DNA of 21,983 bases from a virus. The translations under genes were made by a program, and so were the position numbers. The DNA lies in IMG/VR virus record IMGVR_UViG_3300008261_000179, positions 1-21,983 of that record; one strand, written 5' to 3'. Positions 1 to 7,027 of this stretch are shown here, in pieces. Position 1 is the first letter of the stretch. Every line of letters begins with the position of its first letter. The notes below the pieces were generated by a model that ran no database searches, was not told where the DNA came from, and worked only from the letters and a program-made list of their open reading frames with translations.

Positions 1-125
1 AGGACGGGCTTGAGGGTCTCCATCGTGTCGCCCGTCAGTTTCTCCAGCACGAAGGTGTGCGTCTTCAAGTCCCAGACGCAGATGCCTCCGTTGGCTCCAG
101 AGTCGATGCAGATTAGTTTGCTCAT
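1..125 (-). CDS. RuvC-like Holliday junction resolvase, N-terminal fragment
   Basis: Only the first 41 codons lie in the window; the rest runs off the left edge. The protein begins MSKLICIDSGANGGICVWD. The hydrophobic strand followed by D-x-G-x-x-G-G resembles the first catalytic strand of RuvC-type and RNase H-fold nucleases, in which the Asp binds metal (D9 here). Phage RuvC-like enzymes resolve branched DNA before packaging. The start codon overlaps the stop of the upstream membrane-protein gene as ATGA, which fixes the start and suggests translational coupling. The remaining catalytic acids cannot be checked here, so this could also be another RNase H-fold protein. Confidence 0.6.
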   Translation of the reverse strand, partial: MSKLICIDSGANGGICVWDLKTHTFVLEKLTGDTMETLKPV

Positions 126-748
126 AGGTTTTGTGTTCGTTCGAGTGCGGTCTTGTGGGCGTAGTAGCCGAGGCGGATAGCGTAGTGTTCCGAGCCTGTC
201 AGAGTCCAACGCTTAAAGAGGTAAAAGGTAGCCTCGTTCGTGTGGTAGAAGAACCGCTTGTGCTTCTTGAAGAGGTCAGCGTATGTCGTGCCGTCCTTCT
301 GGCAGATGGTCGGGATGTTGCTTGCCGTAAGTTCGCCCAGCAGGGCGAGAGACGAGTGATTGACCGCTCCAACCTCACGCAGTTCTTCCTCGAACTGCAT
401 ACGCAACTTGGACGCACGCCTCTCGTAATCGTAGAGCGTGTTGTTCCTCGCCTTGTAGGCATCAATCTTGTCTGCGAACCACTCCTTGATTTCATACCAT
501 TGGAGCATCAAGACGAGGAAAACAAAGAAGCCGATGAAGCACGCAACGATGAAGATGCCATTGTTGTGGGATTCGGCATCACGCTTCACCTGTTCGGCAC
601 GGCACTCCGCACAATGCTTGAGGTGGACGGAGAAGTAGATGTGCCCTCCGTTCTCCTTCATAATCTCCGCCTCCGACTTCTTAGGCGTGTTGTTCGTGAC
701 CACGATAACGGGAGGCATTATCGGATAAGTGATGGGAGTGACGGGCAT
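122..748 (-). CDS. hypothetical protein with one membrane helix and a coiled-coil segment
   Basis: 208 residues of no family I recognise. Residues 1-62 are polar and include an HCAEC motif (one Cys pair). Residues about 64-84 (GIFIVACFIGFFVFLVLML) form a single strong transmembrane helix. It is followed by an aromatic and charged stretch and a charged helix at about 105-130 that may be coiled coil. It sits between the lytic transglycosylase gene (the start overlaps that stop as TGATG) and the RuvC-like gene (ATGA overlap). A membrane protein beside a peptidoglycan-cleaving enzyme could take part in lysis, but one helix in mid-protein is not a typical holin or spanin layout, so the role is open. 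Confidence 0.75.
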   Translation of the reverse strand: MPVTPITYPIMPPVIVVTNNTPKKSEAEIMKENGGHIYFSVHLKHCAECRAEQVKRDAESHNNGIFIVACFIGFFVFLVLMLQWYEIKEWFADKIDAYKARNNTLYDYERRASKLRMQFEEELREVGAVNHSSLALLGELTASNIPTICQKDGTTYADLFKKHKRFFYHTNEATFYLFKRWTLTGSEHYAIRLGYYAHKTALERTQNL

Positions 749-1224
749 CAGCGTGGCGGAATCTCTTTCAGTTGTGCCGCTATGATACCGATTGCCCGCT
801 TGGTGCGAGCGGGAAGTTCCGAATACTTGTAGTCGTGTTCGTCACGGAAGGTGGTCGGCCCTCGTGCGTATGAGGCGTAGACCTCCCAGAAGGTCGGCTT
901 GCGTCCAAGTTCCTTCTCAAGCACGGAGCCACACCATCGTAGGTATTCGATGGCATACTGACGAGACACGAACGCATCGTGTGCGTAAGTCCACGGGTAG
1001 CGGTAACGCTTCTCCTTGGCACGCTCCTTGTTCACCTGCTCCCAAGCGATACGCCACATCTGATAAGCCCCACGGGCTTTCCCAGAATCCCCGACCGCCT
1101 GCGTGTCGTTGTTGCTTTCCGCAATCGCTACGGCACTCGCCAAACTATTATAATCGAATCCCATCCCGATGGTAGGCAACAGGAGCAGGAGCAGGTTAAT
1201 CTGGGAGCGGAGGGTCTTGTTCAT
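748..1224 (-). CDS. exported lytic transglycosylase-like (SLT-fold) protein
   Basis: 158 residues. The start at 1224 is chosen because it gives MNKTLRSQINLLLLLLPTIG, a short basic N-terminus and hydrophobic run typical of a signal peptide or signal anchor. The longer open frame would overlap the upstream gene heavily. Residues about 32-55 read AIAESNND, then AVGD and ARGAYQM, matching the SLT lysozyme-like fold: the Glu after AIA is the expected general acid, and G-x-Y-Q lies in the substrate cleft. The reaction would be cleavage of the MurNAc-GlcNAc bond of peptidoglycan. Roles could be endolysin-type lysis or local wall opening; the nearby membrane-protein gene fits either. Assignment rests on motifs only. 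Confidence 0.75.
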   Translation of the reverse strand: MNKTLRSQINLLLLLLPTIGMGFDYNSLASAVAIAESNNDTQAVGDSGKARGAYQMWRIAWEQVNKERAKEKRYRYPWTYAHDAFVSRQYAIEYLRWCGSVLEKELGRKPTFWEVYASYARGPTTFRDEHDYKYSELPARTKRAIGIIAAQLKEIPPR

Positions 1225-1519
1225 CTTCGGAAGGGTCGAGCGTCTCGTTGAGTATTTCGAGCGTTGCCTCGTAGTCTTCCGATGTGCCCTCTGGCATATC
1301 TTCGACTTCGATTTCAACGATAGCCTCAATCATACGGGCGAGTTTGCCCGCTTCCATTCTATCACCCTTGGCAAGTGCAATGTTCATTGAGAACCAGATG
1401 AGGTTCGTAGCCGCTGCCACCGAAGTGCTAATGTTGTCGTTATCCACGGGTTCGCAGAGGGGCGGGACAGTTTTGCCACCGATTTCCTGCGGCTCAAAGA
1501 CGGAGATTTGACGAACCAT
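1196..1519 (-). CDS. hypothetical acidic protein
   Basis: 107 residues of unknown function, first gene of the leftward operon. The middle (about 35-70) is predicted helical, and the C-terminal 40 residues are strongly acidic with the tail PSEDEQDPPLPD. Its 3' end overlaps the start of the transglycosylase gene by 29 nt, which suggests coupled translation. The ATG at 1519 is the first in frame after the divergent control region. I recognise no domain. Confidence 0.65.
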   Translation of the reverse strand: MVRQISVFEPQEIGGKTVPPLCEPVDNDNISTSVAAATNLIWFSMNIALAKGDRMEAGKLARMIEAIVEIEVEDMPEGTSEDYEATLEILNETLDPSEDEQDPPLPD

Positions 1520-1553
1520 AGCACCACTTGCCGTGTGTCATCCTCGAATATCG

Positions 1554-1577
1554 GTGTGAAGAAAAGTTTGTTCACAC
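1554..1577. promoter_or_regulatory. inverted repeat in the divergent control region, candidate operator
   Basis: GTGTGAA (1554-1560) and TTCACAC (1571-1577) form a perfect 7-bp inverted repeat with a 10-nt centre. It lies between the leftward operon start (1519) and the rightward promoter at 1591-1619, where a repressor could control both. It could also form an RNA hairpin in a leader. No protein partner is identified. Confidence 0.4.
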
Positions 1578-1590
1578 GCAAAAGTTCCTG

Positions 1591-1619
1591 TTGACGGATG
1601 ATGGTCAGCGACCCATAAC
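1591..1619 (+). promoter_or_regulatory. promoter of the recombination operon
   Basis: TTGACG (1591-1596), 17-nt spacer, CATAAC (1614-1619), with the annealase ATG 20 nt further on. The same -35, exact spacer and -10 occur at 4024-4052 and on the other strand at 11096-11124, and all three have CCTsTTGAC at the -35. The recurrence at gene starts makes this stronger than a single match. Confidence 0.65.
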
Positions 1620-1638
1620 AGGTTCCGCACAACGCACT

Positions 1639-2472
1639 ATGTCCAACGACACCAACGGAGAAATCATCGAGGTCAACTCCAACCTCGCCAACGCTTCCAA
1701 CAGCGTGGGCATCTACAACAAAATCACCGACCCCATCCAAGCCATCGAGAAGATGGGCGAGATGATTTGGGCTTCTGGTATGTTCGGTTGCGTCAAGCCC
1801 GAACAGGGAATGGTTCTGGCGATGCAATGCCTCGCTGAAGGCAAGGCTCCGCTCGAACTCGCCAAGACCTACCACATCATCGAAGGCAAACTCACGATGC
1901 GTGCTGACGCTATGCTGGGTCGCTATCTGACCACGGGTGGCAAGGTGAAGTGGCTCGTCCGCTCCGACACCGAAGTCCGTGCCATCTGGAGCAAGGACGG
2001 CAACGATGTCGAAATCGCCTCCACGCTCGAAGAGTTCAAGAACAACGGCATCGCCCTCTCCGCCAAGGGTGGTCTCAAGGACAATTGGCGTAAGTTCCCG
2101 AAGCAGATGCTCACGGCTCGCAATGTCTCCGAAGCCGTCCGCCTGCTCGCTCCGCAAATCATCTCTGGCATCTACACACCCGAAGAGGTGTCCGACTTCT
2201 CCTCGCAGGACAAGCCCCTGCCGAAGCCCGTGGAATACCAGCGTATCGAGACCAAGCCCGAAGTCGTGGTTGACCCCGCACAGGCTGTCATCGCCCGTCT
2301 GGACGAAGTGCTGGCAAAGTATGAGCCTCACGCCAGCAACTACCTTATCGAGAAGAAACTGCTCCGTGAGGGGCAGACCTACAAGAATCTGGACGCTATG
2401 ACCGCCCAGCGAGTCCTCTCCAATCCTGCCAAGATTGTGGGCATCCTCGAAGGCATCGTGAACGCCTCTTGA
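1639..2472 (+). CDS. recT: RecT-like single-strand annealing protein
   Basis: 277 residues. RecT-family proteins coat single-stranded DNA and anneal complementary strands in phage recombination and replication. Residues about 150-185 contain a K-Q-M-L-x-A-R segment, then SEAVRLLAPQ and SGIYTPEEV, which matches the RecT signature of an Arg/Ala helix followed by a proline-containing loop and G-x-Y-x-x-E-E. The N-terminal half has a W-A-S-G-M-F helix and a strand-rich core. The start at 1639 is preferred over 1528 because it lies just after the promoter at 1591-1619 and gives MSNDTNGEII. The partner exonuclease follows immediately, the usual annealase-exonuclease pairing. The subfamily (RecT versus related annealases) is less certain. 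Confidence 0.8.
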   Translation: MSNDTNGEIIEVNSNLANASNSVGIYNKITDPIQAIEKMGEMIWASGMFGCVKPEQGMVLAMQCLAEGKAPLELAKTYHIIEGKLTMRADAMLGRYLTTGGKVKWLVRSDTEVRAIWSKDGNDVEIASTLEEFKNNGIALSAKGGLKDNWRKFPKQMLTARNVSEAVRLLAPQIISGIYTPEEVSDFSSQDKPLPKPVEYQRIETKPEVVVDPAQAVIARLDEVLAKYEPHASNYLIEKKLLREGQTYKNLDAMTAQRVLSNPAKIVGILEGIVNAS

Positions 2473-2479
2473 CAAGAGG
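2465..2479. promoter_or_regulatory. perfect palindrome over a -35-like element at the recT-like stop codon
   Basis: CCTCTTGACAAGAGG is a 7+1+7 perfect palindrome centred on the last base of the annealase stop codon. It includes TTGACA (2469-2474), 37 nt before the exonuclease ATG. CCTCTTGACAA also occurs at the promoter at 11096-11124 on the other strand. It may be an operator over a secondary promoter, although no CATAAC lies 17 nt downstream (the bases there are CACACC). Confidence 0.4.
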
Positions 2480-2510
2480 GCGAACCACGCACACACCAAT
2501 CGACACGACT

Positions 2511-3446
2511 ATGACCGATACCAATAACACACCCGCTCTCTCTACTGCTTTTGCCCTTGCCTCTGGCGGGAAGCAGGATGCCCCGTCCATCGCACAGGGG
2601 TCGTATGACAACATCCAAGCAGAGGACTACCATCGTATCCTTGGGCTTACGAAGAGTGGTCTGATGATGCTCCGCAAATCCCCCGCACACTTCTGGCATT
2701 GGATGACCTCTCCCGCAGAGGAGTCTACCAAGGCTATGTCCATCGGCACGGCTACGCACCTTGCGGTGTTTGAGCCTCACAAGTTCGCAGAAGAAATCGT
2801 GGTCGTCCCCGATGATGCCCCGAAGAAGCCGACCAAGGCACAGATGGAAGCCAAGAAGCCCTCGGAGGATGCCGTCTCCGCCATCGCTTGGTGGAAGGAT
2901 TTTTACTCCAAGAACGAGGGCAAGATTATCCTCTCGCAGGACGAGAACGCCCAAGTGCAAGGTATGGCTACGAGCGTCCGCTCGAACAAGGAAGTGGAGC
3001 CTTACCTCACCCACGCCTCCGCCAAGGTCGAAGTCTCTATCGTCTCGGTGGAGAAGGTGAACGGGCTGGACATCGTCTGCAAGGGTCGTGCCGACCTCAT
3101 CACGATGGACAACACAGTTATCTGTGACCTAAAAACTTGTGAGGACGCATCGGCTGACGGCTTCAACAAGAGTTTTATGCAGATGGGCTATTGGATGCAA
3201 GCCGCCCACTATGTCGCCATCTGCCGTAAGGCTGGTATCCCCATCCAGAAGTTCATCTTCATCGCCGCGGAAAAGAATCCGCCTTACTGCACGGCTCTTT
3301 ACGAGTTGGATGTAAACTCGATGGAGAAAGCGTTTGCAATCCGTCAGCGTCTGATGGAGAACCTCTCCGTCTGTATCGCCAACAACGATTTTCCTGTCCA
3401 CACCAAGGGCGTGACGCAGTTCACGCTCCCTCCGTGGATTAACTAA
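2511..3446 (+). CDS. PD-(D/E)XK exonuclease (RecE / exonuclease VIII-like)
   Basis: 311 residues. The expected role is resection of double-stranded DNA ends to give the single strands used by the neighbouring annealase. After a low-complexity N-terminus, residues about 45-90 read SGLMMLRKSPAHFWHW, then GTATHLAVFEPHKF, the opening motif of the RecE/PDDEXK exonuclease group. The catalytic core is G-R-A-D (D195) followed by DLKT (D206, K208), the D...D-x-K metal site. The final third contains AEKNPPY, typical of these enzymes. The ATG at 2511 is preferred to an upstream TTG at 2469 because it has the leader CACGACTATG, shared with two other genes here. There are 38 nt between the recT-like stop and this start. 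Confidence 0.85.
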   Translation: MTDTNNTPALSTAFALASGGKQDAPSIAQGSYDNIQAEDYHRILGLTKSGLMMLRKSPAHFWHWMTSPAEESTKAMSIGTATHLAVFEPHKFAEEIVVVPDDAPKKPTKAQMEAKKPSEDAVSAIAWWKDFYSKNEGKIILSQDENAQVQGMATSVRSNKEVEPYLTHASAKVEVSIVSVEKVNGLDIVCKGRADLITMDNTVICDLKTCEDASADGFNKSFMQMGYWMQAAHYVAICRKAGIPIQKFIFIAAEKNPPYCTALYELDVNSMEKAFAIRQRLMENLSVCIANNDFPVHTKGVTQFTLPPWIN

Positions 3447-3494
3447 TTCCCAGCAGGGATACCCAAAACCAAAAACCAAAAAACACACACCATA

Positions 3495-3914
3495 ATGAGT
3501 AAGTTCAAAGTAGACCTCAATGCGGGCGACCGCCCCGAACGCTTCACCGATGAAGGCGACTACACAGTCGTCATCGACAGCGTGGAACAGCAGATGACCC
3601 CGCAGGGTTTCGAGAAGGCTCTCATCGTCTTCAAGGACTCCGCCAACCGCTCGTGCAAGGACGACCTCCTCAACAAGGATACTGTCTATTGGCGGCTCAA
3701 CCAACTCATCGTTGCCACGGGTATGAAGGTTCCCAACGGCACGGAGTATGACTTCACCAAGCGTGGCGAGTTCTTCAACTTCGTCCGCTCGTTCGTGGGA
3801 ATGAAACTGACTGTCACTCTCAAGAAGGATTCCTACGAGAAGAACGGGGAGACCAAGACCTTCCTCAAGGTCGCCAAATACGGCAAGCCCAAGGGCGAAG
3901 ACAGCCCGTTCTAA
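3495..3914 (+). CDS. probable single-stranded DNA-binding protein (DUF669-like)
   Basis: 139 residues. The protein has a compact strand-rich core (DYTVVIDSVEQQ, then GFEKALIVFKD and FVRSFVGMKLTVTLKK) and ends KYGKPKGEDSPF. The acidic tail ending in Pro-Phe mimics the C-terminal tip by which SSB recruits replication partners. Proteins of the DUF669 type often lie in phage recombination operons, and this one follows an annealase and an exonuclease. The start has an A/C-rich leader (ACACACACCATAATG) and no Shine-Dalgarno sequence. The gene is the last before the terminator at 3976-4013. The assignment is by context, length and tail rather than a decisive motif. Confidence 0.65.
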   Translation: MSKFKVDLNAGDRPERFTDEGDYTVVIDSVEQQMTPQGFEKALIVFKDSANRSCKDDLLNKDTVYWRLNQLIVATGMKVPNGTEYDFTKRGEFFNFVRSFVGMKLTVTLKKDSYEKNGETKTFLKVAKYGKPKGEDSPF

Positions 3915-3921
3915 TGACCTT

Positions 3922-3941
3922 CCCCCGTGTGAGAGCGGGGG
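3922..3941 (+). other. GC-rich hairpin after the SSB-like gene
   Basis: CCCCCG (3922-3927) pairs with CGGGGG (3936-3941) around an 8-nt loop, 7 nt after the stop codon. It lacks a U-tract, so it is more likely an RNA 3'-end stabiliser or part of a double terminator with the hairpin at 3976. Confidence 0.4.
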
Positions 3942-3975
3942 CAAGTTGGTAGTCATAGTCGTTGTTGAATACCAA

Positions 3976-4013
3976 GGGGTGGGGGCGTAAAAACCCCCGC
4001 CCCTCCTTTTTTT
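3976..4013 (+). terminator. Rho-independent terminator of the recombination operon
   Basis: GGGGTGGGGG (3976-3985) pairs with CCCCCGCCCC (3994-4003) with one G-U pair and an 8-nt loop, followed by TCC and seven T (4007-4013). The wobble is a G-U pair only on the plus-strand transcript, so the signal is strand-specific. It directly precedes the promoter at 4024. Confidence 0.85.
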
Positions 4014-4023
4014 CATTTTCCTG

Positions 4024-4052
4024 TTGACAATGCTCAACCACTTGACCATAAC
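4024..4052 (+). promoter_or_regulatory. promoter of the 4076-9415 operon
   Basis: TTGACA (4024-4029), 17-nt spacer, CATAAC (4047-4052), with TTCCTG just upstream as at 1585-1590. It lies between a strong terminator and the ATG at 4076, where a promoter is required. Confidence 0.7.
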
Positions 4053-4075
4053 ATAAGACATAGAAACCAAACCTT

Positions 4076-4357
4076 ATGCAAGCCTCCCTCCTCAATCCTC
4101 CGTCCGTCGCCCTAGAAAATGTCGAGTCCCTCTACATCGGCAAAGGTCATTGTTGCCGTTGCGGTTGCGGTGGTAACTACTTCCGCATCGAGGAAGACCC
4201 CAAGAACGCCAAGAAGATTAAGCACTACCTCAAGAAACTCGCCTCTGGCAAGTATTCCGTGCTGGTGCAGGATGGCAACATCTTGGAAATCGAACTCTCG
4301 AAGTCGGGTCACGACCGAGTCGCTACCTTCTACCTCCACAACAAGATTGCCGTCTGA
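4076..4357 (+). CDS. hypothetical protein with a Cys cluster
   Basis: 93 residues. Residues about 24-35 (GKGHCCRCGCGG) hold four cysteines and a histidine that could bind zinc or form part of a ribbon. The rest is a short helix rich in Lys (KNAKKIKHYLKKL) and two strands. It is the first gene after the promoter at 4024-4052. Its stop overlaps the next start as TGATG. I recognise no family. Confidence 0.65.
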   Translation: MQASLLNPPSVALENVESLYIGKGHCCRCGCGGNYFRIEEDPKNAKKIKHYLKKLASGKYSVLVQDGNILEIELSKSGHDRVATFYLHNKIAV

Positions 4358-4551
4358 TGAAACCCGTATTCTTCCCCATCACGATGCTCCCCTGTGGGGA
4401 CATTGGCATCGACCTCGCACAGTTGGATAACGCCACCTTGAGGGTTGCCTACGAACAGTTCCGCAAGCCCAGCAGGGATTGGGAGCGGGCTTCCGCTGAC
4501 AGGCGGGAGTTTGCCCGCATCTGTGAAGAGATGCACTCCCGTGGCATCTGA
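4357..4551 (+). CDS. small hypothetical protein
   Basis: 64 residues, no recognised domain. The C-terminal half (LRVAYEQFRKPSRDWERASADRREF is the region at about 28-53) is a charged helix. The start shares one base with the preceding stop, which supports a genuine coupled gene. It is separated from the first tagged gene by 28 nt. Confidence 0.55.
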   Translation: MKPVFFPITMLPCGDIGIDLAQLDNATLRVAYEQFRKPSRDWERASADRREFARICEEMHSRGI

Positions 4552-4579
4552 ACGGGGTAGACAGCGAACCATTACCATT

Positions 4580-5203
4580 ATGGCACGAGGAACACAAGCA
4601 TCACAAGGTCGAGCCGCTCGTTCGGAGGGAGGCTTCTCATTTCAAGGGCCAGCAGGACAGGCTGGGGCTTCCTTTATGAAGTCTCAACGCAATGAGGTCG
4701 GACTTATCAGAAACGGAGAAATAAAGGAGGCAACCCTTGTTGCCGTCTCCAACGCCCTCAATGAGATTGCGGATAATCTTCTCCCCACAAAGCCAACCAC
4801 ATTGGTTGACCTTTACGACAATCAAACCAAAGCCTACGACAGGTTGCTTTCCGTTAAGAACGATGAAGTCGTTGGTAGCAAGGGCGTTAAGAAGCAACTC
4901 AAGGAATTGACATACGCCACAGACAAGGATGAGCGTGTGGGGGAAGGCATTGGTTATCTCCAAGAGAATTATGGTCGTGGCGAGAGAATCGTTGTCCGCC
5001 TTGCCAACGAACTTATGATGAAAGCGTTTGTTCAAGGTCAGCGTTCTTTCTCTGGCTTTGCACAGTTAAGTATTTCCGACCTTACGCCCCGATTTGGAGC
5101 CGAAGTGGCGACCAAGTTGGTTGACCTAGCATTGCGTGAGGGCTTTGAAAGAATGAAGCGTGCTGGTATGACTTGGGCGGAAGAAGACCCTCGTCTTAAG
5201 TAA
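4580..5203 (+). CDS. tagged cassette protein 1 (MARG...GRAARSE N-terminus), function unknown
   Basis: 207 residues. It begins MARGTQASQGRAARSEGG, the clearest copy of a tag shared with genes at 5232, 6144, 7476, 8157 and 9086. The start at 4580 is set by this tag; the open frame extends further upstream, but the added residues look non-coding. After a Gly/Phe/Gln linker (about 19-35) the body is mostly helical (SNALNEIADNLL, then VKKQLKEL and LVDLALREGFERMKRAG). I recognise no catalytic motif, signal peptide or membrane helix. The tag is basic and low in hydrophobics, so it is not a Sec signal. A common sorting or processing signal is plausible. Confidence 0.75.
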   Translation: MARGTQASQGRAARSEGGFSFQGPAGQAGASFMKSQRNEVGLIRNGEIKEATLVAVSNALNEIADNLLPTKPTTLVDLYDNQTKAYDRLLSVKNDEVVGSKGVKKQLKELTYATDKDERVGEGIGYLQENYGRGERIVVRLANELMMKAFVQGQRSFSGFAQLSISDLTPRFGAEVATKLVDLALREGFERMKRAGMTWAEEDPRLK

Positions 5204-5231
5204 CATTCGTTGACACGACCCCAAAGGCACT

Positions 5232-6140
5232 ATGGCACGAGGAAGCAGAGCAAGCGAAGGCAGGGGTCGGCTGGCAGAGTCCGAAGCGGGCGACCGCCTG
5301 CGGGCACAGGCTCAAGAGCGATACCAGAAGGGTATGGAAGAACTCAAAGCCCAACTTGAGCGTGGTCTTGCGTATGCTGGACAACAGGACATTGCAGACG
5401 ACAAACAGGATGCCAAGGTTGCCAAGGCTCAAAAGGAGTTCTATGCCTATCGTGGTGGACTTGGTTCTGACGGCTTAAGAGACGATGTGGCGGAGGTTGG
5501 TGGTTCAAGCGAAGCCATTATGGATAAGGCGAACCAAGCCTTCCGTGAAATTGACGAACTTTGGTATAACAGCCCAGAGGGTAGCAAACCGACAAAGAGC
5601 GATGGAACGCCATTCACAAGTAATCGTGAATGGAGAAACTCACCAGAACACGACAGAATGATTGGCGTGGCTGGCAGAGATTTAAGGATGAAAAACGCAG
5701 AACTTACCGCAAACGCAGAAGAAATGATTAAGCGTTCGGGAGACCTACTTGCCGCAAAGTTTGGCGTAGACAAGAAGAGCGGTCTTTCGCTCATCGGGTT
5801 TGAGCCGGGCTTCTACTCCAACCAATCTGGCAGAAGGGCTGGCTTTGGTGAAATTATTGGTCGTATCGCCAAGGCGAAGGCTGACGGAAAGCCTTACGAC
5901 AACGCTGTTATCCTTGCCGCCAAGGCTTTTCTTGCTGGGCAAAAGGTGCTTTACGCCAATAAGTCCAGCCTCGCTTCCGAAAGGCTTTCTCGAACATACG
6001 AACCCGCTCCCGCAAAGCGTGGTCAAACCAATTGGCATCACACAAACCTGTATCGAGAGCAGGGTAAGTTTTACAAGTCGAGAGACTCCTACCGAGCGGT
6101 CAGAGAGATGGAGGAAGCCCTCAACAAGGCTATCGCATAA
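5232..6140 (+). CDS. tagged cassette protein 2 (MARG...ESE N-terminus), function unknown
   Basis: 302 residues. The N-terminus MARGSRASEGRGRLAESEAG is a variant of the cassette tag with extra residues before the S-E. Residues about 24-70 form a long charged helix or coiled coil (RAQAQERYQKGMEELKAQLE). The central part is polar and the C-terminal third is helical, ending EMEEALNKAIA. A segment with GFEPGFYSNQSGRRAGFGE at about 196-214 looks like a loop-rich functional site, but I cannot assign it. TTGACA sits 16 nt before the ATG, too close for a promoter of this gene. It is 28 nt after gene 1 and 3 nt before gene 3. Confidence 0.75.
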   Translation: MARGSRASEGRGRLAESEAGDRLRAQAQERYQKGMEELKAQLERGLAYAGQQDIADDKQDAKVAKAQKEFYAYRGGLGSDGLRDDVAEVGGSSEAIMDKANQAFREIDELWYNSPEGSKPTKSDGTPFTSNREWRNSPEHDRMIGVAGRDLRMKNAELTANAEEMIKRSGDLLAAKFGVDKKSGLSLIGFEPGFYSNQSGRRAGFGEIIGRIAKAKADGKPYDNAVILAAKAFLAGQKVLYANKSSLASERLSRTYEPAPAKRGQTNWHHTNLYREQGKFYKSRDSYRAVREMEEALNKAIA

Positions 6141-6143
6141 TTT

Positions 6144-7001
6144 ATGGCAAGAGGACAAAACGCATCCACAGGTCGAGCCGCACGAAGCGAAGCCGGCACA
6201 ATCTATCGTGGCGACACGGCACAGGCTCGCATTGAAAGAGCCAACAAACTGCTTCAAAATAGCGAGTTAATGCTTGGCCCCCAAGGTGGCGGTGAGGTCA
6301 AACAGGCGGACGGCAGTATGAAGAGCGTCTCTGAAGAGACCCGTGCTATCCTTATGGGCGACCGCCCAAAGAAAGACGCTTACGAAATCCGCCTCGAAGG
6401 CTATGACTCGCTAAAGCCCGCTGGTAAGTTGAACCTACTTGAAGGAACGATTGACGGAAAGAAGATTGATACCGCCCAGCAGGACAAGGGTGCGTTTGAC
6501 CGCTCTGGCACGAAGTCCAGAAACTCCGAAGATGCGGCGGCAGGGTTTGAGACGGGCAAGGCTTCAGCAAACAGAGAGCAGGGCTTTGTCTTCGCCGCTG
6601 ACGATGACGACAAGGTTTACGCCATTCCGCACACTTGGGACACCAACAACCCGCAAGGCACAGTCGGCATTTTCCGTGGTGACCGCATCACGAATGTTGG
6701 CGACAAGGGCAAGGTGCTGAACCTACGAGTGATTGGGACATTTGACTCGTCTCCTCGTGGTCTTCAACTCGCCGCCGCCGCCTCTGGCGACTTCATCGGT
6801 CGCACGAACGGCATCAAGCAGACGGCAACAGTCTTGACCGAATCGTATGGTGGAAAATACAAGGTCGATAGTGTCGTTGCTGGTCTTAAGGTCGGAACAA
6901 GCGTCCTCCAAAGAGCGGGTAATGACATCAAGCGTGGCAAGTTGGGCGACAAGTCTGACGGCTATGGCGGTCTGAAGAAATTGGACGAACGCCTCACTTA
7001 A
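6144..7001 (+). CDS. tagged cassette protein 3 (MARG...GRAARSE N-terminus), function unknown
   Basis: 285 residues beginning MARGQNASTGRAARSEAG, almost the same tag as protein 1 (differences at positions 5, 6, 9 and 17). The middle is Gly/Asp/Lys-rich and probably flexible. Residues about 155-215 are strand-rich (QGFVFAADDDDKVYAIPH, then TVGIFRGDRITNVG and VLNLRVIGTFD) and could form a small beta domain. The segment LQLAAAASGDFIG follows. No catalytic motif is identified. The gene starts 3 nt after gene 2 and is followed by the HNH gene after 26 nt. Confidence 0.75.
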   Translation: MARGQNASTGRAARSEAGTIYRGDTAQARIERANKLLQNSELMLGPQGGGEVKQADGSMKSVSEETRAILMGDRPKKDAYEIRLEGYDSLKPAGKLNLLEGTIDGKKIDTAQQDKGAFDRSGTKSRNSEDAAAGFETGKASANREQGFVFAADDDDKVYAIPHTWDTNNPQGTVGIFRGDRITNVGDKGKVLNLRVIGTFDSSPRGLQLAAAASGDFIGRTNGIKQTATVLTESYGGKYKVDSVVAGLKVGTSVLQRAGNDIKRGKLGDKSDGYGGLKKLDERLT

Positions 7002-7027
7002 GTTGACGAATAACCACCCTGCAAGGG

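Noticed and set aside
131-832. Plus-strand open frame of 233 codons
   Set aside because: It is opposite the membrane-protein gene and part of the transglycosylase gene; no motif and shadow-like composition.
1384-2499. Long minus-strand open frame opposite the recT-like gene
   Set aside because: It is the antisense of a confidently recognised annealase, with Leu/Val/His/Gly-rich composition typical of shadow frames in GC-rich phage DNA.
3129-4070. 313-codon minus-strand open frame
   Set aside because: It is antisense to the exonuclease and SSB-like genes and runs through the plus-strand terminator.
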